Below, in pieces: positions 1 through 5,031 of a stretch of DNA of 5,553 bases. Within the stretch, counting starts at the first letter, position 1; the number at the start of each line of letters is the position of its first letter. Source of the DNA: Helicobacteraceae bacterium. Its GTDB lineage: Bacteria; Campylobacterota; Campylobacteria; Campylobacterales; SZUA-545. A program made the position numbers and the translations under genes. The stretch is taken from the NCBI GenBank assembly GCA_031282285.1, contig JAITEA010000189.1, positions 1-5,553 of the forward strand, read 5' to 3'. The notes below the pieces were generated by a model. The model had not been told where the DNA came from and did no database searches. It was given only the letters and a program-made list of their open reading frames with translations.

Positions 1-686
1 GATCTTGCGTCGATCGCGTTTGCGATCCGCTCGCCATAACGCCTATTGATAGCGTTTTGAATCGCCACCGCGTTATCCAGATCGCTCTGCTTGAGGCTCA
101 ACACCGCCGTTTCGCGTCCGGCTAGATCAAATCGCGCCTCCTGCTCTATGATCGCGCCGCTTGCGATCCTCGCGCTGTTTGTCTGCGCGGCGCCCGCGAC
201 GGAAACCGCGCCCTGCGCCAGCGCGTAGATAGCGCCGTCAGCACCTTTGAGCGCGGTCATTAGCAGCGTCCCGCCTCTCAAACTTTTGGCGTCGCCGATA
301 GAGCCGATCTGAATATCAACGCGATCGCCCTGCCTCGCAAAGGGTTCGAGCTTAGCCGTTACCATCACCGCCGCCACATTTTTGCTGTTGATGTCCTCTT
401 GCGAAACCTTGATATTGACGCTCTGCAAAAGGTTCGCCAGCGTCTGCGTGGTGATCGCGCCCGTCGTTCCGTCGCCCGTGCCGTTCAAACCGACCACCAG
501 ACCAAAGCCCATAAGCTGGTTGTCGCGTATGCCCACGACATTAGTAACCTCTTTGATCGGCTGCGCCAACAGCGAATTGACGCACACAAACAAGAAAAGT
601 ATGATTATCGCCGCGCGCGCCGCGCTTTCAAAACCGCTTAACCGCCGCCGATTGTCGATCCCGAGCAAAACGCTTAACTTAAACAT
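1..686 (-). CDS. flgI: Flagellar P-ring protein FlgI, N-terminal two thirds (cut by window edge)
   Basis: FlgI forms the periplasmic P ring around the flagellar rod in the peptidoglycan layer. The visible 228 residues start with a basic N region (RRR at 13-15), then a hydrophobic stretch at about 25-40 ending in SLLAQ, which looks like a Sec signal peptide cleaved near residue 41. The mature part opens with the family signature: IKEVTNVVGIRDNQLMGFG at 44-62, then LVVGLNGTGDG at 63-73. Later family-typical stretches are RQGDRVDIQIGSIGDA at 118-133 and LRGGTLLMTALKGADG at 136-151. FlgI is usually about 350 residues, so the last third lies off the left edge. The ATG at 686 has GGAG six bases upstream. 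The 20-residue segment before the hydrophobic core is long for a signal peptide, but no better start is visible. A sigma-54-like promoter precedes the gene. Identification is from sequence pattern and is secure. Confidence 0.96.
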   Translation of the reverse strand, partial: MFKLSVLLGIDNRRRLSGFESAARAAIIILFLFVCVNSLLAQPIKEVTNVVGIRDNQLMGFGLVVGLNGTGDGTTGAITTQTLANLLQSVNIKVSQEDINSKNVAAVMVTAKLEPFARQGDRVDIQIGSIGDAKSLRGGTLLMTALKGADGAIYALAQGAVSVAGAAQTNSARIASGAIIEQEARFDLAGRETAVLSLKQSDLDNAVAIQNAINRRYGERIANAIDAR

Positions 687-713
687 CTGACGCTCCACGC
701 ATTTTGGCGTTTG

Positions 714-730
714 AAGCAATTAGCGTTCCA
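714..730 (-). promoter_or_regulatory. Sigma-54 (RpoN) type promoter for flgI
   Basis: Read on the minus strand from 730 to 714 the sequence is TGGAACG-CTAA-TTGCTT. The sigma-54 consensus is TGGCACG-N4-TTGCW, so there is one mismatch (A for C), and the required GG and GC are ten bases apart. It overlaps the rsmD stop codon. Transcription would start near 704, leaving a short leader that still contains the GGAG at 696-693 before the flgI ATG. Rod, ring and hook genes are commonly RpoN-dependent in Campylobacter and Helicobacter, which agrees with this placement. No start-site data are available here. Confidence 0.75.
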
Positions 731-1301
731 GCAGGTAGTAGCTAAGCGTCGTCTTGCCAAACTTTCTGCGCTTTGCGATCGCGAGCGATCCAAGCCGATC
801 GTTTAGCGGCGTATTCGAGCCGTGCTCTACGATAACGCCCGCCGTTAGCGCCGGATCAAGCGAGGCGATCGCCGCTTCGGTTTTGGCGTAGATATCCGAA
901 AATCCCTCGCGGATCGAAAAGGGCGGATCAAAGTAAAACCACGCCTTTTTGCCGGCGGATTTCAAGCGATCAAGCGCGCTTGCCATCAAAACGAACGCGT
1001 CGCCGCAAAAAAGTTTGGCGTTTGCGATCTTCAGCGCGGCGATATTCTGCTCCAAAACCTTGAAAGCGGCGCGATCGCGCTCGATAAAGATCGCCTCGCT
1101 CGCGCCGCGGCTGATCGCCTCCAAGCCCACCGATCCGCTTCCGGCGAATACCTCGACGAAAGCCAGCCCCTCGATCTCGCCGCGAAGCGCGTCGAAGATC
1201 GACTCTCTGGCTATCGATTTTGTCGGGCGCGTTTCAAAGGTTTCTGGCAGCAGGATAACGCGCCCCTTTAACGATCCGCCGATAATTTTCGCCCGTCTCA
1301 T
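720..1301 (-). CDS. rsmD: 16S rRNA (guanine(966)-N2)-methyltransferase RsmD
   Basis: RsmD transfers a methyl group from S-adenosylmethionine to N2 of G966 of 16S rRNA during small-subunit assembly in the cytoplasm. The 193-residue protein has the expected family length. It begins with the typical RsmD N terminus: AKIIGGSLKGR at 4-14 and RPTKSIARESIFDAL at 25-39. The SAM-binding motif I is VEVFAGSGSVGLEAISRGA at 49-67, and the catalytic motif IV is FDPPF at 124-128. I chose the ATG at 1301 because it matches the family N terminus, has GAGG five bases upstream, and overlaps the stop of the upstream gene as ATGA, which implies translational coupling. A longer open frame runs back to 1550 but only shadows the upstream gene. 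flgI follows 33 bases after the stop. The pairing of rsmD with flgI is, from memory, the same as in C. jejuni (Cj1461-Cj1462). Confidence 0.95.
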   Translation of the reverse strand: MRRAKIIGGSLKGRVILLPETFETRPTKSIARESIFDALRGEIEGLAFVEVFAGSGSVGLEAISRGASEAIFIERDRAAFKVLEQNIAALKIANAKLFCGDAFVLMASALDRLKSAGKKAWFYFDPPFSIREGFSDIYAKTEAAIASLDPALTAGVIVEHGSNTPLNDRLGSLAIAKRRKFGKTTLSYYLLER

Positions 1302-1639
1302 CTTTGCCTCAGCAGCAAGAGCAGCTCTTTGGCGTAGCGCCTTGTCAGCGCGGCGATCTTCTCGTCGAGGTCGCTTCGCGCGCCTAAGCCAAAAAGCCCG
1401 ATCGCGGCGGATTTCGCCGCTTCCAGCGCCTCGAAACGCTCGATCGCCGCCGCTAGCGTCTCGAAGCCGAAGGGCTTTCGTATATGCTCGCCGATAACGA
1501 GCAGCGGCTTGTCCGTCTCGAAAGCGCGATCGGCGATAACCAGATCGCAACGGTTTAAGGGGGCTAATTTGTCTTTCAGCGTCCGCTCCAGCGCTTTTTT
1601 AAGGAGCAAAGAGTCGCATACTACCGCGATCGAAGCCAC
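1298..1639 (-). CDS. Small receiver-like protein of unknown function, upstream of rsmD
   Basis: I do not recognise a named family. From the GTG at 1639 the protein has 113 residues. It starts with a strand-like IAVVCDS, then an amphipathic helix (LLLKKALERTLKDKL), then CDLVIADRAF, then PLLVIGE, then IRKPFGFETLAAAIERF, and it ends in charged and leucine-rich helices. The DLVIAD strand, the later hydrophobic strand and a KPF followed by a helix recall strand 3, strand 4 and the strand 5-helix 5 junction of response-regulator receiver domains. The segment between is too short, so a degenerate or reduced receiver fold is inferred. The frame also has an ATG at 1681 (127 residues), but that ATG has no ribosome binding site and lies upstream of the likely -10 box; the GTG has AGG eight bases before it. 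A small gene in the same position relative to rsmD and flgI occurs in C. jejuni (Cj1460, from memory). Confidence 0.75.
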   Translation of the reverse strand: MASIAVVCDSLLLKKALERTLKDKLAPLNRCDLVIADRAFETDKPLLVIGEHIRKPFGFETLAAAIERFEALEAAKSAAIGLFGLGARSDLDEKIAALTRRYAKELLLLLRQR

Positions 1640-1663
1640 TTGCTTTACCTGATTTATGAAATT

Positions 1664-1692
1664 ATTGTATATACTAACCATTTAACTATTAA
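1664..1692 (-). promoter_or_regulatory. Probable sigma-70 promoter of the receiver-like gene-rsmD unit
   Basis: On the minus strand, TACAAT at 1669-1664 matches the -10 consensus TATAAT in five of six bases. It lies in an A+T-rich, T-tract-containing stretch that stands out from the GC-rich surroundings, as at Campylobacterota sigma-70 promoters. A weak -35 (TTAATA at 1692-1687) is 17 bases upstream. A start near 1657 would leave the ATG at 1681 outside the transcript and the GTG at 1639 inside it. Confidence 0.5.
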
Positions 1693-1715
1693 AAATATTG
1701 CCTTGCCGACGATTT
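1690..1715 (+). promoter_or_regulatory. Candidate sigma-28 (FliA) promoter for flaG
   Basis: TAAAAATA at 1690-1697 and GACGATTT at 1708-1715 are separated by ten bases. The enteric FliA consensus is TAAAGTTT-N11-GCCGATAA; the key TAAA and CGAT cores are present, but the outer bases fit poorly and the spacing is one base short. FlaG is a late flagellar gene under FliA in several bacteria, and no sigma-54 pattern is visible upstream of flaG, so the reading is reasonable but not firm. The site overlaps the leftward promoter region on the other strand. Confidence 0.4.
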
Positions 1716-1725
1716 AGTTGTGAAA

Positions 1726-1757
1726 GCCTCCCGCTTATTGCATACCCTATGGGAGGC
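1726..1757 (+). repeat. GC-rich inverted repeat in the flaG leader
   Basis: GCCTCCC at 1726-1732 and GGGAGGC at 1751-1757 are perfect inverted copies separated by 18 bases. The right arm ends three bases before the AAGGAG ribosome binding site of flaG (1761-1766). In RNA this would be a seven-pair, almost all G-C stem with a large loop just ahead of the ribosome binding site. As DNA it could be a protein-binding operator. There is no T tract after it, so it is not a standard intrinsic terminator. The role is unknown. Confidence 0.5.
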
Positions 1758-1772
1758 GCGAAGGAGTCTCTC

Positions 1773-2144
1773 ATGGAAATAGGCGGAGTAAGCTCGACCC
1801 TATCTTCAGCCGTCGCCAGCCAAAAGCAAGAAGCGCGGCAGAACGAACGGGTAAAACAGACGGAGTCGGCGGAAGAGATCGCGCTCAGGGCGGAAAAAGC
1901 TGGCGAAGAGGCGCAGATAAACAGAGAGCGGTTCGCCGATCTCGTATCGAACCTCAACGATTCGGCGCAGACGCTCAGAATGCAGCTTCGCTTTGGTTAC
2001 AGCGAGGATATCAAAGGCTTGTACCTAAGCGTTCTCGACGCTAAAAGCGGCGATATTATCCGCCAGATTCCAAGCGAACAGGCGATAAAGTTCATCGCCC
2101 GAATGCGGGAAGTGGCAGGATTATTGCTTGATCAAAGAGCGTAA
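1773..2144 (+). CDS. flaG: FlaG family flagellar protein
   Basis: FlaG proteins are small, encoded beside fliD, and influence flagellar filament length; the biochemical role is poorly defined. The 123-residue product has a polar, Glu/Lys/Gln-rich and probably helical first half (about 15-55). The conserved FlaG domain follows: a helix with LVSNLND (57-63), LRFGYSEDIKGLYLSVLDAKSGD (72-94; key residues F74, G82, D89, G93), the hallmark IRQIP at 96-100, and the terminal helix ending GLLLD at 116-120. The ATG at 1773 follows AAGGAG with six bases between. A longer frame back to 1698 adds residues unlike the family, runs through the inverted repeat, and lacks a ribosome binding site. fliD starts 22 bases after the stop, and the 3' end of flaG carries a sigma-54-like promoter. 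Confidence 0.92.
   Translation: MEIGGVSSTLSSAVASQKQEARQNERVKQTESAEEIALRAEKAGEEAQINRERFADLVSNLNDSAQTLRMQLRFGYSEDIKGLYLSVLDAKSGDIIRQIPSEQAIKFIARMREVAGLLLDQRA
2113..2129 (+). promoter_or_regulatory. Sigma-54 (RpoN) type promoter for fliD, inside the flaG 3' end
   Basis: The sequence TGGCAGG-ATTA-TTGCTT matches the sigma-54 consensus TGGCACG-N4-TTGCW with a single mismatch (G for C), and GG and GC have the required spacing of ten. A start near 2139 would give a leader of about 28 bases containing the AAAAGGA ribosome binding site of fliD. The bases also encode the conserved FlaG C terminus, so coding constraint could have produced part of the match. The flgI promoter in this window has the same TTGCTT -12 element. 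Confidence 0.65.
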
Positions 2145-2166
2145 ACTAAATATAAAAGGATAAATT

Positions 2167-3945
2167 ATGGCTGTTGGTTCTGTAAGTATGCTCGGATTGA
2201 GCCTAAACGGGCAGAGCGCGTTGAACGCGGATTTGATTGATCAGTTAAAAGAAGCTGACAAGAGCGTGATGATCAAGCCGTTCGAGACGCGGCTGACAAA
2301 AGTATATAAAAAACAAGAAGATCAAGCCAAACTTTTGGAAAAGCTTGATAGTTTTCGCACGGCGGCGGCGGCATTCTCAAGCGATATCAGCTATCTGAAG
2401 CGCAGCGTTAGCGTCGGCGGCGATTCGGTAAGCGTAACCGCCAGCGACGGCGTGGATATACAGAATATGACGCTAAATGTCAAACAACTGGCGAAAAACT
2501 CGGTGGCGCAGCTTGCCAAGCAGTTCAGCACAGAAAACGGCGTCGTCAATGGCGGAGCGGAAGCGCTTACGCTTCAAATCGCGCGCGCCGGCGACGCGAG
2601 CGACCCGCTTAAAAACCTGAGTATCGACGTCAAAAGCGGTATGACGCTAAGCGAGCTTAGAGACGCGATCAATAACGCCAGCGGCGGCAAGCTGACCGCC
2701 TCGATTCTCAATGTCGGCGGCGCAGAACCCTACAGCCTGATCGTCAAAAGCGCGCAGACGGGCGCCGAGGAGGAGCTTAGCTTTCAGTGGCTTGACAAGA
2801 ACGGCGACAAGCTTGACGCCGACGACACAAACAATATAAAGTTCAAACCTACGCAAATAGCGCAGGACGCGGAGTTTGTCTATAACGGGCTGGAGATAAC
2901 CAGATCGAGCAACACGGTTTCGGATTTGGTTTCCGGCGTTACGATCGAGCTAAAAAAGGCGGACACAACCGATGTCGCCGTCTCTATTACGCGCAACTTC
3001 GGCGATCTCTCCGCGCAGATGGGCGCCTTTGTCGAAGCCTACAACGATCTGACCAAGTTTCTCGACGAGATCACCAAATACTCCACCGACTCGGGCGAGG
3101 CGGGCAGTTTTCAGGGCGACAGCCGCATAAACTCTATTCGCGGCGAGCTTAACCGAATCCTTTTCGCCCAGAACGACGAGGGCAAAAACATAGCCGATAT
3201 TTCGCGCGGTCAATACGATCTTAACGGCGATGTTATGGGTATGTTTTTTGCCTTTAGCCTGAGCGACAACGGCTCGTTGATTTACGATCAAAACACCTTT
3301 GAGCGGGCGCTGGAGCAAGACCCCGAAGGGATCGAGCGGCTGCTTCGCGGCGTAACCGATATTGTAGGCGCGCAGGCGGCGGGTACGGCGGTTCCAAACG
3401 GCGAGGCTAAGAGTTACAACGCGGGCGATCTGGTAATTAACGGCGTGGCGATCGGCGCGTTCGATTTCAACGCGACGGATTCGGCGGCTACAAACGCGCA
3501 AAAGTTGCTTGAGGCAATCAACGCCAAAACGGCGGATACGGGCGTGTCGGCGCGCCTTGGCGCGAGCGGCGCGAATATCATACTATTCAACGACACGGGC
3601 GATTCGATCTCCATAAGCGGAGACAAAGCCGGCGAACTTGGCTTGCCAAGCGGTACTTTCAGCGGCTCCGTAACCAACAAAGACGGCATATTTGCGACCC
3701 TCGATACCTATGTCGATAAGCTCAACGGCTTGTGGGAAGACGCGAGAATGAAGCTGGTAGAAACACAACTCAAAAGCGAAGTAACAAGTTTGACGGACAG
3801 CATTCAAAAGGCGCTGGATCGCATCAACGCCAAGTATGCGATTATGACCGCGCAGTTTGCCTCGTATAACGCGCTCATCAGCAAATACGAAAGCTCCTTC
3901 AGCGCAGTCGCGCAGATGATCGAGCAAGCGGCGAACGCCGATTAG
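2167..3945 (+). CDS. fliD: Flagellar filament cap protein FliD (hook-associated protein 2)
   Basis: FliD forms the cap at the tip of the flagellum that guides folding and insertion of exported flagellin. The 592-residue protein begins with a FliD N-terminal domain (about 10-110: LNADLIDQLKEAD, then a helix continuing to LDSFRTAAAAF at 60-70). A first insertion-like region with the typical LSELRDAINNASGG follows at 161-174. The FliD C-terminal domain starts near DAEFVYNGLEITRSSNTVSD (234-253) and shows VEAYNDLTKFLDE at 289-301. Within it, residues about 417-500 hold a flagellin hook IN-type repeat (YNAGDLVINGVAIG, then AQKLLEAINAKTADTGVSA). The C terminus (505-590) is helical and coiled-coil-like, ending in the usual region for cap assembly. 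AAAAGGA lies six bases before the ATG. fliS follows after 11 bases. Confidence 0.96.
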   Translation: MAVGSVSMLGLSLNGQSALNADLIDQLKEADKSVMIKPFETRLTKVYKKQEDQAKLLEKLDSFRTAAAAFSSDISYLKRSVSVGGDSVSVTASDGVDIQNMTLNVKQLAKNSVAQLAKQFSTENGVVNGGAEALTLQIARAGDASDPLKNLSIDVKSGMTLSELRDAINNASGGKLTASILNVGGAEPYSLIVKSAQTGAEEELSFQWLDKNGDKLDADDTNNIKFKPTQIAQDAEFVYNGLEITRSSNTVSDLVSGVTIELKKADTTDVAVSITRNFGDLSAQMGAFVEAYNDLTKFLDEITKYSTDSGEAGSFQGDSRINSIRGELNRILFAQNDEGKNIADISRGQYDLNGDVMGMFFAFSLSDNGSLIYDQNTFERALEQDPEGIERLLRGVTDIVGAQAAGTAVPNGEAKSYNAGDLVINGVAIGAFDFNATDSAATNAQKLLEAINAKTADTGVSARLGASGANIILFNDTGDSISISGDKAGELGLPSGTFSGSVTNKDGIFATLDTYVDKLNGLWEDARMKLVETQLKSEVTSLTDSIQKALDRINAKYAIMTAQFASYNALISKYESSFSAVAQMIEQAANAD

Positions 3946-3956
3946 TAGTTAAGCCT

Positions 3957-4343
3957 ATGAATAACGGATACGCGGCTTACGCGCAGAACGCGGCGACCGT
4001 CCAGTCGCCTTACAAACTGGTTCAGATGCTGTTTGAGGGCATTTTGAAGTTTGTTTCGCAAGCCAAGAAGTCGATGGAAGACGGCGATATCGAGAAACAG
4101 GTTTATTGGATCAACCGCGCGATCGATATTTTCACGGAGCTTATGGCGTCGCTGGACTTCTCCGAAGGCAACGGCGGTATGAGCTCCTATCTGCAGGGGT
4201 TGTACACCTATCAGATCAAACTTTTGACGGAAGCAAATATCGAGTGCGACACGGCGCGGCTGGATACGACGCTGAAGGTAGCCAAAGGGCTGCTGGAAGC
4301 GTGGAACGAAGAGACGGGCTTAAACGATGAATCAGGCGCGTAA
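3957..4343 (+). CDS. fliS: Flagellin export chaperone FliS
   Basis: FliS binds the C-terminal helix of newly made flagellin in the cytoplasm, prevents early polymerisation, and hands it to the export apparatus. The 128-residue product matches the family in length and pattern: Y8 within AAYAQNAATV, SPYKLVQMLFEGILKFVSQA at 17-36, INRAIDIFTELMASLDF at 52-68, LYTYQIKLLTEANIE at 82-96, and the terminal GLLEAWNE at 111-118. It is expected to fold as a four-helix bundle. It lies 11 bases after fliD, with no strong ribosome binding site before its ATG, so translation probably depends on coupling to fliD. Its last 17 bases overlap the start of the next gene in another frame. Confidence 0.95.
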   Translation: MNNGYAAYAQNAATVQSPYKLVQMLFEGILKFVSQAKKSMEDGDIEKQVYWINRAIDIFTELMASLDFSEGNGGMSSYLQGLYTYQIKLLTEANIECDTARLDTTLKVAKGLLEAWNEETGLNDESGA

Positions 4344-4599
4344 GTGGAACAACGATCTGAAGATCGCGATCGTCAATGAAGAGATAGAGACGATCGCGAG
4401 GCTTCACGGCGAAGCGCCGATCGTATTTGAAGATCAAAACGACGCTAAAGAGTCCGCCGCGCTGATCGCCGAAGCGATCGCGTTGCTTAAACGCAAACGA
4501 GAACAACTGCAAATCGAGATCGAGCAGACGCAAAAGGCGATCGCATATCAGCGATCGCAGATTGGCGAGCGCGCCAAACGCTACGAATCCGTCGGCTAA
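4327..4599 (+). CDS. Small coiled-coil protein in the fliT position (possible flagellar chaperone)
   Basis: The 90-residue, probably cytoplasmic protein has no signal peptide or membrane segment. Its first half is mixed (DLKIAIVNEEIETIARL at 10-26). A helix from about 40 to 85 has heptad-like leucine and isoleucine positions and many charged residues (SAALIAEAIALLKRKREQLQ, then IEIEQTQKAIAYQRSQIGER), which suggests a coiled coil. Small helical proteins directly after fliS are often FliT, the chaperone for FliD, or FliT-like proteins in Campylobacterota. I infer that role from position and shape, not from a recognised motif. The ATG overlaps the end of fliS by 17 bases, so the two are probably translated together. 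The gene contains three GCGATCGC octamers in 85 bases. The next gene begins in the same frame after TAA and one codon. Confidence 0.8.
   Translation: MNQARKWNNDLKIAIVNEEIETIARLHGEAPIVFEDQNDAKESAALIAEAIALLKRKREQLQIEIEQTQKAIAYQRSQIGERAKRYESVG
4474..4558. repeat. Cluster of three GCGATCGC (HIP1-type) octamers
   Basis: The palindrome GCGATCGC occurs at 4474-4481, 4537-4544 and 4551-4558. Four more copies lie at 321-328, 775-782, 865-872 and 1071-1078. In the coding frames it is read in all three phases, for example GCG-ATC-GC in the fliT-like gene at 4537 and G-CGA-TCG-C fourteen bases later. A single amino-acid or codon preference therefore does not account for it. None occurs in flaG, fliD, fliS or the two immunity-like genes. 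Confidence 0.85.
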
Positions 4600-4602
4600 G
4601 CG

Positions 4603-5031
4603 TTGAGGCAAGCCTTTTTCAAAGCTTTATCGGAGCTAAAAGGCATATCAAAAGGCGCCAGCGAAGCGGATATAAAAGCCGTCGAAGTTGCGCTTGGTTT
4701 CGGATTGCCGGCTATATATAGAACATTGGCGCTGGTTTGCGACGGTTTTTTGCTGGAAAACGGGCTGTCGTTTTATCCGCTTTGCGATCTGGTTGAAAGA
4801 AACGAAACGAACGAGACACAAACATATTGCGACGGGTTTATTTTAATAGGCGACAATAGCGGATCAAAAGGGATATTGATCGAGCGATCTAAAGACGATC
4901 CGAGCGTGTTTGCCTCCGATTTAGGCGATCTCGACATAGACGGATTTACGCTTATAGCGCCGGCTCTTTCCGAACTTATCATAAACAAGTTTGACGACAA
5001 CTATCTGCGCTCAAAAGGAGTTATCCCATAA
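4603..5031 (+). CDS. SMI1/KNR4 (SUKH) family protein, probable immunity protein
   Basis: SUKH proteins are a large superfamily; in bacteria many neutralise toxins of polymorphic contact-dependent or secreted systems. The 142-residue product shows the family pattern. SEADIKAVEVALGFGLPAIYRTLA at 20-43 corresponds to the usual helix with E..LG..LP..YR, followed by the turn CDGF at 46-49. A strand region FILIGDNSGSKGILIE lies at 79-94, and the closing LIAPALSELI is at 117-126. There is no signal peptide, so it is likely cytoplasmic. The start is TTG, three bases after the stop of the fliT-like gene and in its frame, with no clear ribosome binding site; reinitiation is likely. Isoleucine is encoded by ATA in 8 of 12 cases, against none in fliS, which suggests transfer. 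No partner toxin is visible, so the immunity role is inferred from the family. Confidence 0.85.
   Translation: MRQAFFKALSELKGISKGASEADIKAVEVALGFGLPAIYRTLALVCDGFLLENGLSFYPLCDLVERNETNETQTYCDGFILIGDNSGSKGILIERSKDDPSVFASDLGDLDIDGFTLIAPALSELIINKFDDNYLRSKGVIP
5014..5030 (+). promoter_or_regulatory. Ribosome binding site leading to an AUA start codon
   Basis: AAAGGAG at 5014-5020 is the strongest Shine-Dalgarno sequence in the right part of the window. Seven bases after it comes ATA at 5028-5030, which overlaps the SUKH stop codon as ATAA, a layout identical to the common ATGA overlap with G replaced by A. No ATG, GTG or TTG lies at usable distance from this site in any frame; the first in-frame conventional start is TTG at 5088, with no ribosome binding site. 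Confidence 0.6.

Noticed and set aside
382..690. Plus-strand open frames (382-690, 399-641) opposite flgI
   Set aside because: They are antisense shadows of flgI, with low-complexity composition and no ribosome binding site; flgI is clear on the other strand.
949..1497. 182-codon plus-strand open frame opposite rsmD
   Set aside because: Antisense shadow rich in Ala, Ser and Arg, typical of GC-rich DNA; it crosses two genes that are well supported on the minus strand.
1302..1550. N-terminal extension of RsmD to an ATG at 1550
   Set aside because: The added residues are Arg/Ala-rich and unlike any RsmD N terminus, and they overlap the upstream gene; the ATG at 1301 has a ribosome binding site and matches the family.
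1698..1772. N-terminal extension of FlaG to an ATG at 1698
   Set aside because: The extension covers the inverted repeat and the AAGGAG site, has no ribosome binding site of its own, and does not resemble FlaG.
2950..3501. 183-codon minus-strand open frame inside fliD
   Set aside because: Arg/Val/Ala-rich antisense frame with no family resemblance; fliD explains the region fully.
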